In this document: positions 46,360-55,899 of the stretch, in pieces
Layout of the letters: the number at the start of each line of letters is the position of its first letter
Position numbering within the stretch: the first letter of the stretch is position 1
Origin: Gnetum montanum
Taxonomy: Eukaryota; Streptophyta; Gnetopsida; Gnetales; Gnetaceae
Direction: 5' to 3'
NCBI GenBank assembly: GCA_015680685.1
Contig: MNCI01009146.1
Location: 569,817 to 625,715 of the forward strand
DNA length: 55,899 bases
The notes under the pieces: model-generated
Seen by the model: the letters and a program-made list of their open reading frames with translations, nothing else
Database searches by the model: none
What the model was told of the DNA's origin: nothing
Program-made: the position numbers and the translations under genes

Positions 46360-47907
46360 TATAACGACGAAAAATGTCGGTAGCTGGAAAATACCAAACG
46401 AAAATCCGTGTACACAGCCTTAACCAAGGATCTGTGCGAGGGCCATGCTAGAGAAAACGAATCCGCGGTGCCCTGAATGGTCTTGTCGATTAGACAAGGA
46501 CTTACTCAATCAGTAAATTGATGAATATTATAGATATTCTGCAAAACAACTTGATTTGGTGAATCGTAAAAGGAGTAGAAAACGATGTAGATAAATTGAA
46601 GTAACGACAATGTCAACACGACAAGGAGGGTTGGATTTAAGAAAAATGTGCAATTGCAAGATCTGTTCTTTGACCCGAAAACTGAGTATATTGTATACGA
46701 AGTTCCAGTGGAAAACTTTGCTTATCTTGTACAAAGCATACACAAAATAACAAGAAAACTGTTTAACAAGGAGTACAGTATAAAGTTTGATCTACCTCGT
46801 AAGCCAAAGATGGGATGCAAGGAAGGTCAGGCCTGAATGTCTATCGATCAACTGTTTCTGATTAATAGATCTTACCAACTGCACCAGATGATATCTTGAT
46901 CTCTGATCTGTTCCCTTTGCCTTAGGTAGTGTCTGCTCAAACTGCCAATGATCGCCAATGGAGAGAACTGTATTTTTCGCCAAAGGACTGATCGCTCCTG
47001 CTATCAATGCTCAAAATGTCTTCTGTCTCTGCTAAATGATGATATCCCTGAACATAAGCTGAATATCCCCCTTTTCTTTGCCAACTGGAGCATTTATAGG
47101 TTTGATAGTACGTGGAGAAGGCACGGCCTTGGTGACACGTGTCTTGAACTTTCAGAATGTCGTTGACTTGGCAAACTTTGTGTTGAAACTGGTCATGTCG
47201 CATCACGTATTTGGAAAAAATGGCAAAGTACGCTGTCAACCATTGCCGCTGAAGCCTCTTTATAATTACGCACCCTACGCACAATACACTCATCAATGAA
47301 TCGTGCGTGTGAATGGCAGGCGCATATCGGGTACTGTTTTAGGCGGCTTTACCATGTATTACGCTTGTTTATGCTGCATCACGTAGCAGAGCGTAATAGA
47401 GCATGGGAGTAGTTGATTCCAGCTGTTTTACACTTATTTACACCACAAAGCATAATAGAGTGTAAACAATGGTCAACTTTTACAATAAATTACGCTTGTC
47501 TATGTTGCATAGCGTAATAAGTGTAAAGCGACCAATCTGCAAAAAAAGGAGAAAATCAGTTTGCCACGCTTTCTTGGACTCTGACTTTGACTTCTTGGAA
47601 GCTCGTTATGCTGCTCTGCATAATCGGAGCGTAAACTTGGGCCTGAATAAAAGACTTGGTGGAATATGCGACAAGTCTTTCTGATATCAGGTTATGTTAA
47701 ACAGAGTTACGCTGAGCGACACTACGCTATGTTGCGTAATATAGCGTAAAGATAGAAAACAAAGTAAGGTCCAAATTTGCAGGAGAATTGGAGACTCGGT
47801 GCTGCGCACCTCTTTGCCTTGTTTTGTCTTCTGGATTTCTATCGCGAACCTTCACCCGAATCGTGAATCTTCGCGTGAGGCTGATTCACAATTTCTACGG
47901 TGTTTCA
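46360..47907 (-). repeat. E5 5' LTR
   Basis: 1,548 bp, the partner of 30716-32261. The plus-strand left end reads TATAACGACG where the other copy has TGTAATGACG, so the terminal TG has mutated. The right end GGTGTTTCA is intact and is followed by the target duplicate ATACC. The TTACGC/GCGTAA words are present but partly decayed to TTATGC/GCATAA. Confidence 0.93.
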
Positions 47908-48560
47908 ATACCTATTAAGTGAGTCTAAAGGTGGCATTATATAAGGTCTTTCATGGTAGATCTTGTAAAACTTCTTTATGTTTGGATGTGATTAAGAATA
48001 GACAATTATTTAGTTTAGATATAGGTTCACACATGATAGATTGGATCAAGGATATATATGAGTAGATCAAAGGAACTTAGAATCGTTAGACTAGCTATGA
48101 AAATCATAGAAGGATACCTCTCAAGTTTGTAGTTGGTGATAATAGGTTCATTCGTATCTCTGTTATGAAATAATTAATGCATTTTTGTTGGAAATACAAG
48201 CTTGAATCTCATTATATTGGGTTCTTTGATGTTGTTCAATGCATAGGAGTGGTGGTGTATCATGTGAGTTTATCTTCAAAGCTTTTGAGCATGCATGATG
48301 TTTTTTATGTATCCATGTTTCAAAAGTATATTCACGATGATAGTCATGTTGTTGATTGGACCAAAGTATAATTTTAGGTTGATGATTCATTTGAGGAATG
48401 TCCCATTAAGATCATAAACTAGATGGAGCAATAGTTGTGCAACAAGGTAGTTCTTAAGGAAAAGGTCTTGCAGAGCTATAATGATACTTAAGAATTGACT
48501 TGGAATCTTGAGTTTGACATGTGATGATTCCATGGTGAGATCTTTCAAGAGAAAGAATTG
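47908..48560 (+). pseudogene. E4 integrase, second part
   Basis: Continues the E4 integrase after E5, with ATACC repeated. It shows A-L-Y-K-V-F-H-G-R-S-C-K-T-S-L (the A-P-Y-E-A-L-Y-G-R-R-C block), then G-V-V-V-Y-H-V-S-L-S-S-K-L-L-S-M-H-D-V-F-Y-V-S-M-F-Q-K-Y-I-H-D-D-S-H-V, the conserved C-terminus of del/Tekay-type Ty3 elements (about 48245-48350). A weak chromodomain-like tail ends T-W-N-L-E (about 48500). Removing E5 and one ATACC would rejoin the two halves. Confidence 0.8.
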
Positions 48561-48561
48561 T

Positions 48562-48578
48562 AAGAGGTGGGAGAAGGA
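48562..48578 (+). promoter_or_regulatory. E4 polypurine tract
   Basis: AAGAGGTGGGAGAAGGA lies directly before TGTAATAACC, a typical LTR start. It comes just after the end of the integrase frame and fixes the start of the E4 3' LTR. Confidence 0.75.
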
Positions 48579-51500
48579 TGTAATAACCTGTATTTTTAGA
48601 TGTTCTAGTTAGAATATTGCTTTATGTTTTGTGAGACCTAGATGTTATGTTATGCTTTGGTTAAGCATATTAGCTAGTAGTAATTCTAATCTTATGTTTT
48701 ATGTTTACATTATTTTAATATTATGCATTATTTTAATTATTTATTATTATTTTTAGTCGATGTCCACTAACTTTGTGGATGAGTTTGATAAATTTTCATG
48801 GAGGCTATGGCATAGGCATATGATGGCATGGTTGATTTTTGTGTAAGAAAAATATTTCATTTAGATAATTAAATTTATGTGACATAGGCTATTTCATCAT
48901 CCTATGCTTTTTGGCATGCTTTTTAGCTTTATGGGAGTTTATATATGTTATATAAAATTTTTATGGAAGATTAGTTTTTTTATTTTTTAGTTTTTAGAAA
49001 AATATTTAGTTTTGTTACAATGGGGTTTTTAGTTGATTTTTCATGAAAGCACCGCAATCCATTCAAAATGGCATTTGGCATTCATTTTTTTAGATGTGGA
49101 AGTGCTACTAGATTGAAGGCTTGTGGTGGTGCATGAAGCTTTGCTAGTTTATATACATGGCTTAGTTAAAGTTCATGGCTGAGTACATGTGTGGTTATGG
49201 ATTTAAGCTGTGATCTTCTAGATAAGTAATATTGGTACTTTTTTCTATTTTTTGGTTCAAAGGACTATGCATATTTAGTATTGGTTGGGTTTTATTTAAT
49301 TCTTTTAAATTTGTATAAATTTTTATTGGGATTTAAGTCTTTCTTTGAATGCTTATTATTACTTGATTTTTGTGCTTGAACTCATTATTTCTTTCTATTG
49401 TAATTTTTATGTTTCTACCAATTTTAAGATTAAAGGATTTTGTAAGAATTAGCTTATTAATTATTTTGATGCATTATATTGATCTTCTATGTGAGTAATC
49501 TTGGTACTTTTTCTTATTCTTTGGTTCATAGGACTATGCATATTTAGTGTGGGTTGGGTTTTATTTAATTCTTTCAAATCTATATAAATTTTGATTAGGA
49601 TTTAGGTCTTTCCTTAAATGCTTATTATTACTTGATTTTTGTGCTTGAACTCATTGTTTCTTTATACTGTAATTTTTATGTTTTTACCAATTTTAGGATT
49701 AAAGATTTTGTAAGAATTATCTTATTAATTATTTTGAGGCATGGGTATTCAATCAATGTTATGATGTCATTATGTTTGTCTCAACATACACTCTATTTGT
49801 CTCTAGCTATTTTATGAGATTCTAATTTTTATTATTTTGTGAGTTTTGAATAGATTTTTTCTTAGGGTTTGGATCCTTTTTTTATGTTGTGGTTTTTTAA
49901 TCATGTTATCCCAATTTATGGAGTCATTTTTGTTTACTAGAGCTTGTCCTCTATGCTTCTAGAGTTCCTTGTCAATTCTCAATTATTTTATAGTCTTTTG
50001 GAGGTGTTTTTGCACTTTTTCAATTTTTGTGTCACAACCATGAGTTGTGGTGAGATCATTGGTACTAACTACAAGTTTTGGTTAGGTCATGGTTCACCAC
50101 CATAAGTCATGGTTTACCCTTCAATATTCTAATGCATTTTTAGTCTTTGTTTTTGAAAACTTGTAATACCATGAATCATGGTCCATTTAAGGTTCATTCA
50201 TGTTTAATCATCATGAGTCATGGTCTAGTTTTTTTGGCACTTTAAGTCATTTTGAGTCAGCTTGAATAATCTTTAGGTAACCAATAGTTATGGTTGGATC
50301 ATGATCATCCATCATGAGTCATGATGAGATCATTGTATACATTTCCTTTATCATTTTTCTCATCTTGAGTTTTCTCATATGAATTTTAGTTAACCATGGA
50401 TCATGGTTAGGTTATGGTCAAGTCATGATCAAGGTCTTTTATTGGAGTTTTTACTAGTGGTATTTTGATGAATATCATGAGTCACCTAGGTTATGATTTG
50501 CCATCGTAGGTTGTGATATCTCAATGTTATCATTTTTTGTTTTTACTTATCATTGAAGCTCAGTTTTGTAAGAGATAATATATTATATAAGCATTTTCTA
50601 GCAAGCTAAGAAGTAAAAGAAATAAAGTTAAGAACTGCATTTGTATTTATCTTAAGAAAAATTAAAAAATATTTTTTTATTTTATTAAAATAAATTAATT
50701 GGAGGAGGTACTTGTTTTTGGCCCTAATTCAATAATTTTTTTTATTTTTTTCACTTCTTATAATTGGAAAATGTCCTTTTATTAACCTCTAGTATGGCTA
50801 CAATCTATTTCTATAAATTGGATGGCCATAAAATTTTGAAAATATTTTTTTATCTATCTAAAAAGACTTGCTACAAATTTTTTCTCCCAAAGTTTGTTCT
50901 TTCATATTCCTTGCATTTTATTTCTATTTATTCCATTACTCTTCTATTCATCTCATCCTATATTCACAAGTACTCTAGAAATTTTATATAGTTCATGTTT
51001 TTTTTAGTTAAAAAATTCATCATCATCATTAAATTTGCTGAATTAAACTTGACAATATGAGGTGATAAGTCATTATCAATTGTAATAAAATTTTTCACTA
51101 TTTTCTATCATATACTACAATTATCAAGGTTTTAAATAAAAGAAATCTTCAAGAAGAATTTGTTAATATCAAATTTCCTATATTTTAACTTATAATTTAC
51201 AAGATATTCTTAACAAAAAATTTGATCATGATTGGTAGTCAACTTGCTATTGCAGAAAAAGACCATAAGCCCACCATGACTTGTGCTATTACTATTATTA
51301 AGTTGTTTAACTTATCACAACTTGTGATGAACTCATGTTATCAACCATGAATTATGGTGAAGTTGTGATCTCCACCATGAATTATGATTGTCTTATGGCT
51401 ATTATTGAAGATAAGAAAAATTTACCATGACTCATGACCAAGTCATGGAATATGAATAAGCACTATATAACCCTAAGAATTCTAGGTTTTCAAAGACTAT

Positions 51501-52090
51501 AACTTGTAGTACACTCATGATATCCATAGAAAATTTGATCTCTATTTTTCTATTATGATGACTCATGATTAGCTTGTGGTACATGCACAATGACTTGTGT
51601 TGTAATAGCATGACTTGTGGTATCATCAAAATGTTCATCATGACTTTTGATTCCATCATGGTTGAATCATGGTCATTCAAAAATTTTTATTTTTTTAGTT
51701 TCATGATTGAATTTATTACATCATCATCATCTAATTAAATCTTGTTCAATCCAAAAAAGTGGTCTTAGAACTAGACATAGAAAAAAATGAATTTCAAGAA
51801 CGTTATTAAATTTTCTATTATATTTAATGGTTCTCAAAATTTCAGCCTATTCATAAGAATTATGCAAGGCTTTCTCAAACACAATGACTGCCAATACATT
51901 GTTTAGTTTGGATTCTAACACATTCATAATTTTGAAGACATGAAAAAGAAGAAAATTATAGAGTATAGACATAAAAAAAGAAAATAATTTAGCCTTCACC
52001 ATGATTCTATCAAGATTTTTAGATATCATATCCTGAAGGCTCATCCTTTAAACTACTGAAGATATGTGGGATTCACTCTAGCTTAAATAC
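48579..52090 (+). repeat. E4 3' LTR and following AT-rich DNA
   Basis: Begins TGTAATAACC; the right end is not found. Inside is a ~269-bp tandem duplication (49212-49480 and 49481-49741). At 50030-50530 and 51240-51690 there are many words built on ATGA(C/G)TCAT, such as ACCATGAATCATGGT (about 50169), CATCATGAGTCATGATG (about 50308) and CCATGACTCATG (about 51424). No gene is seen. Part of this region may belong to another element. Confidence 0.45.
49212..49741. repeat. 269-bp tandem duplication
   Basis: Two adjacent copies begin GATCTTCTA and share GGACTATGCATATTTAGT, CTTATTATTACTTGATTTTTG and a TTTTGTAAGAATTA end, differing by scattered substitutions. Lies in the E4 LTR. Confidence 0.85.
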
Positions 52091-52870
52091 AAATTAAATA
52101 TCAAGAATAGAGAAATAAAAGAGCTCTTATATAAAGAAGAATATGATGCATTAGAAATAAATCCAAATGAAAATATTAAAAAAATTTCTTTCTATGATGT
52201 ACATTAGTGTCAAAATAATAGATAAATATGGATGTAACTACTCTACTAGACAAAAGGTACTAAAAGTAATTCAAGCCTTACCCATAGATTTGAGATATGA
52301 GAATACAATGGAAAATATTATGCTATCCAAGGAGCTTAATATGCTTCATATAGATGAATTGGTAGCAGAAGTTCATAGTATTTAAATAATAAAGGTAAGA
52401 AGAAATTGTACCTTTAATAAATAAGCTTTTCTATTCAACCAAAGAAGAGGAGGAGAGAAGTTTATAGGTAGAAGAAGACAAAATTAGTATAATTTAAGAA
52501 TTCAAAATTTTTAAAAGAGAAAATTAGACTAAAATATTCCAACTCATCAGAGGAAGTGGACAAGTATGAGGAAGATGAAGCTATAATTAGAGAGATTTCT
52601 TAATTCCATAGTGCATATTTTGCAAGAAAAGAGGACATATAATTAAAAACTATAAGAATAAAATTTGAAGCTTACGAACAATAATAGAAAAATAAAGATG
52701 AAATTGCTAGTAAAGAAGAAAGTACCATTACTAAAGAAAATCCTAATCAAGGTAAAAATTCTACTATTAATGCTATTAATACTATCAATCAAAATACTTG
52801 GATCATTGATAGAAACTTCCCTAATCATATTGAAACACCACCAAGAAATCTCAGGTTGTAATTTGTAACC
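52090..52870 (+). pseudogene. Copia gag and protease start (decayed)
   Basis: Frame 52167-52385 has R-Q-K-V-L-K-V-I-Q-A-L-P and M-L-H-I-D-E-L-V-A-E, the K-I-L-R-x-L-P and L-S-L-D-E-L blocks of copia gag (UBN2). At about 52605-52650 comes a zinc knuckle CIFCKKRGHIIKN, with the last Cys changed to Tyr (C-x2-C-x4-H-x4-Y). At 52780-52830, N-T-W-I-I-D-R-N-F-P-N-H matches the protease start W-x-x-D-S-G-x-S-x-H-M. Nothing of integrase or RT follows, so this is a fragment. Confidence 0.7.
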
Positions 52871-53150
52871 TTCACCATCATACCCAAGGCTAAGATTTTG
52901 AAGTAAAATGTGAATATTGTAATCCATGAGATGAAATTTCACATACTTTAATTTTTGGGGCTAAAAAATGCCTCATAATTTGTTATAGCCTTATTTTCAA
53001 AGTAGAAAAGGCCCTTCCATGTCTATATTTCGGGTTGGAAAGGTAAAAATTGCCTTTTGGACTACCAAAATTGGCATTATCATGGGTTTTATGGAGAGTA
53101 CAACCATTACTAGATTGGAAAAACCCATATCTAGCATTGAGGGGTTTAGT
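52871..53150. other. Spacer, no gene seen
   Basis: AT-rich, between the copia fragment and the E6 LTR-like promoter. No structure recognised. Confidence 0.3.
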
Positions 53151-53153
53151 TTC

Positions 53154-54389
53154 TGATGGGACACGATATCACATGGGCTGCGATATTATGTACGCGATAT
53201 TGTGTCTGCTGTGATATCACGTCTTCCACTGTGATATTGCGTACGCGATATCGCAGTGCATCACCAAATCTATAAATAAGAGGTGGTTCTCCCTTATTTC
53301 TCATCTAAGCCTTGACCATAGCGAAACTTTGGCAATTTTTCCTTTCTAGAGATAGAATAATTTCCATGTGCCCATAGTCAGAGCTCCAAAGTGAACGGAT
53401 CTTTATTCAAGAAAATATTGTACCTGAACACAAGTTTGTGTATGAAAGTAAAGACGAACTTTTTGGATAAACCTTGCAGTGCATGGAATAGGCTAATTAG
53501 GATTTTAATTACTATTATTTATTTTTTATCATTTAATTGCTTTATTAGTTAATTAAATCTCTCTCAACCCTTCTCCCATAGTTAAGTGCATTCAGTACGA
53601 CCGCTTCGAGCACGTGCGTTACGCTTGGTGATCCCAATAACGAATAGCGTTTGGTAACCAAGGTTGCATTGGTTCAGGGTGTGAACAGTAAGTGGGAATA
53701 GATACTGATGCTAGGTTAATTAATGCTTAGTTTTTTAATTAAGGTTAGTTAATTAGTCTCTTCATCTTTTCCCACCTAGCATAGGTGATGAAAACATAAA
53801 AGACATAAAAATCATATACCACAGACTTACTTAACCATACAACCATGAAAAATACAAGTAAGTTTGGGAAGACAATGAATGATTAACCTTAAGTGTTCCA
53901 TGAGGTGTGTAGGCACTTAGTCTGCGGAGTTCGACTGGATCGCATGTGGAACACTTGTATTTGTATGGTTGAGTGTAGGGATACCTTGCCACTCATCATT
54001 GGCACTGATATTGTTGAGGAACTGGTAGTTCTCGGTTGTGTATGTTAGACTATTAACTGTTTCTTGTATGATCCCTAGGTGGGGAAGTGCTCTTATGAGA
54101 AGAAGAAGAAGAGATTGTGTCTTATTTGGTATGTTGATTAACTGTTATATAAGTTTTCATTTAATTAACCCTAAGGGTTCATTTAAACTCCCAACGATGT
54201 GGATAATTTCCTCGGCACAATGTTTAAGGAACTCAAGGTAGGAGAGCCACCATACATTGTTGAAGGGAAAAGGGCCCCGTAATGCTTCACCTATCATAAG
54301 AGAAGTTAAGGATGGTGAACCTATCTCAATAGGTTCTCCATGAAATGATGTTCCCCCTCCTAATGATAGTGTGGAGGTGGGGTATTAGA
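53154..54389 (+). repeat. E6 LTR-like promoter and leader
   Basis: A cluster of palindromic words, including GTGATATCAC (53211-53220), GATATTGCGTACGCGATATC (53233-53252) and GCGATATCGC, directly precedes TATAAATA at 53271-53278. TGATGGGACACG at 53154 may be the LTR start. Beyond the TATA box an AT-rich leader continues. No clear primer site or LTR end was found and no gene is recognised up to about 54390. Confidence 0.5.
53271..53278 (+). promoter_or_regulatory. TATA box of the E6 LTR
   Basis: TATAAATA in a CAAATC...AGAGG context, 20-100 bp downstream of the palindrome cluster. It is the best-formed plus-strand TATA box in this end of the window. Confidence 0.55.
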
Positions 54390-55899
54390 ACCTATGCTCC
54401 ATGATACACAACCCTGGTTCTGATTCCTACGCACACCAACTGTTCACTGAGGGAACAAAAACACATGACAAGGACAAGAATTCTAATCGCCATCATGATC
54501 AGGGTCGTAGCCATCGAAGAGAAGGTAAGAAACATCATCATGGAGATGGTTCTCCTTCTTCTTCACCTTCATCACATCATTCACCCTCTCCTTCCACATC
54601 AGGGTGCAGTCATCAAAAGCATAATGGTGAGGATAAGGGTAAGTGAGATGAGAGATCTCGATGAGAGAGTCGAGAGCGAGGATGAGGGTAGTCTAGAGAG
54701 TCTAGGTGTGGTATAAGGAAAATTAGGGAACCACGTAGGCATCATAGACGTCATGAGAGAGATGATCATGATGAACCCCTACTTGCCACCTGAAGTATGC
54801 TAGATATTATGGAGGTAGTTAGAATACCTACAAGGCATCAAAAAGATAGCCAGATCAAGAGATTAGATGTGAATAATATCCCACGATTCGAAGGTGGATA
54901 TAACGCTGATCCACAAAATCATTTATAGGCATTCCACGATGCCTGCGCCTTACAAAACATAGAAAAGAAGTGGAAGAAGTTAAAGTTGTTTCCTAGGATA
55001 CTCATAAAGGAAGCAGAGAGTTGGTACTGGTCCTTAGAATTGGAAACCATTAGGAGGTGGAGTACGATGTTAGAACTCTTCAACGATAAATATCAAATGT
55101 ACTCTAGAGTGTCTCACTTGCATAAGCAGATCCAAGGATGGAAGTAGGGTAACCATGAACCCTTAGATGCTACCATGGACCGACATTATGCATTGCTACA
55201 TTGTTGCTTGGGCCATGATTATGCACAACAGGATCAAATCCGCCACCTCGTAAATGGGCTAAGACATGAAACTAGGAGAACCATTGGGACATATGCCCAA
55301 GGGAGATTATCTGAACTTAGATTCCATAAAATTCATTGATTGTTGGAGCAAGTAGCTAAAGAATAAGGGGAGCTATGAAAAAGAAAAAGAGTGGAAGAGT
55401 ATAACCACGATCCTTCCTTTTGGAAGAGGGATATGGATTTTGGGATGAAGAGGATGAGTCACCACTCGAAGAGTTGGTGAATAGAAAAACCTTACCGCTT
55501 CAAAAGCTAACAACGGAAGTATCGGCTAAGGTAGATCAAATGTGGGACTCCATAGATAGTAGGTTTAAAACTATTTTAAAAGTTGTAGAGGAGTCTAAGG
55601 AACGAAGTAGTGAGCACGATAAGAAAAAGCGGAGAGATTCAGGCCATGCACGTGACAAGGGTAAGGGAAAATGACTATCGTCGATGAGGTTGTGGATCCA
55701 GATACAGACAATGATGGTGGATGTGAGATCTACCAATATGACCATCCTAAGGGATGTTGCCCAATAATTTCACATCTACAAGAGTTTGGGGTGTATGCAC
55801 TCAACCTAAGACTTAATAGATGGCAAGCATCCCAAAGGTTACCTTATCCCCAAGGTAAGCCGAGGCAATTCCACTAACCATTAACATATTAACCAAGTG
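54390..55899 (+). pseudogene. E6 gag, cut by the window end
   Basis: The N-terminal part is His/Ser/Lys-rich (54401-54646: S-S-S-P-S-S-H-H-S-P-S-P). The Retrotrans_gag core is at 54860-55330: I-P-R-F-E-G-G-Y-N-A-D-P, K-L-F-P-R-I-L-I-K-E-A-E-S-W-Y-W-S-L-E, F-N-D-K-Y-Q-M, HLVNGLRHETRRTIG. It is followed by a Lys-rich coil (55420-55674), K-V-D-Q-M-W-D-S-I, and the Y-Q-Y-D-H-P-K-G-C-C stretch near 55735. Frame changes and stops interrupt it. It aligns with E3 gag from about 55270 on. Protease and pol would lie beyond the window. Confidence 0.75.

Larger units (their letters stand above)
30716..47907 (-). mobile_element. E5: complete 17.2-kb Tat-like Ty3 retrotransposon with an antisense gene
   Basis: LTRs are at 30716-32261 (3') and 46360-47907 (5'). 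They begin TG and end CA, and the left one is flanked by ATACC at 30711-30715 as the right one is at 47908-47912. In minus-strand order: 5' LTR, PBS, gag (46103-43540), protease (43305-42620), hairpin array, antisense gene, pol (37475-34008), hairpin array, 3' UTR, PPT, 3' LTR. Two RNase H domains place it in the Tat lineage. In the first ~150 bases the LTRs differ at roughly 15 sites, nearly all transitions, so the insertion is old but younger than E4, whose integrase it splits. Confidence 0.92.

Noticed and set aside
53640-53680. TTGGTAACCAAGGTTGCATTGG as an initiator-Met primer site for E6
   Set aside because: The resemblance to TGGTATCAGAGC is too weak beyond the first bases, and the LTR end cannot be placed.

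Overview
The window reads as intergenic DNA of a seed plant with a very large, repeat-rich genome. A gymnosperm is possible, but that is inference. I find no intact host gene, tRNA, rRNA or CRISPR array. Nearly everything is decayed, nested retrotransposons, labelled E1 to E6 here, with many premature stops of the C-to-T / G-to-A type.

Layout. 98-1290 (+): L1-type LINE end. About 1990-9787 (-): E1, an Athila/Tat-like Ty3 element with a tRNA-Asp-like primer site, interrupted by a 568-bp solo LTR (6085-6652, TSD AGAGG). 9788-~16155 (-): E2, the 3' half of a Tat-like element (LTR, a 246-bp CT tract, hairpin repeats, integrase, two RNase H domains, part of RT). It abuts E3 (~16155-22050, +), a chromovirus-like element missing its 5' end. 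E4 (+) is another Ty3 element broken into pieces: RT at 22085-22262 and 26105-26345, integrase at 30025-30715 and 47908-48560, then PPT and LTR from 48579. Its interruptions are an F-box-like processed pseudogene plus LTR-like DNA (22435-26100), a copia-like 3' end (26760-~29690), and E5. At 52090-52860 lies a copia gag/protease fragment. From 53154 to the end is E6, whose gag is related to that of E3.

The centrepiece is E5 (30716-47907, - strand), a complete 17.2-kb Tat-like element with 1.55-kb LTRs, TSD ATACC on both sides, PBS, gag-protease, pol (RT, RNase H, second RNase H, integrase) and PPT. Between protease and pol it carries a second gene on the opposite strand (37973-42038). Eight exons with seven GT-AG introns keep one reading frame of 1,035 codons, interrupted by about 15 transition-type stops but no frameshift. 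I do not recognise the protein.

E5 and its older relative E2 also carry arrays of a ~30-bp unit (CTAGTTTTA followed by a 4-bp stem, 6-nt loop, 4-bp stem). The stems change in a compensating way between units, and the arrays sit at the edges of the sense reading frames. Several unrelated LTRs in the window carry their own repeated palindromic words.
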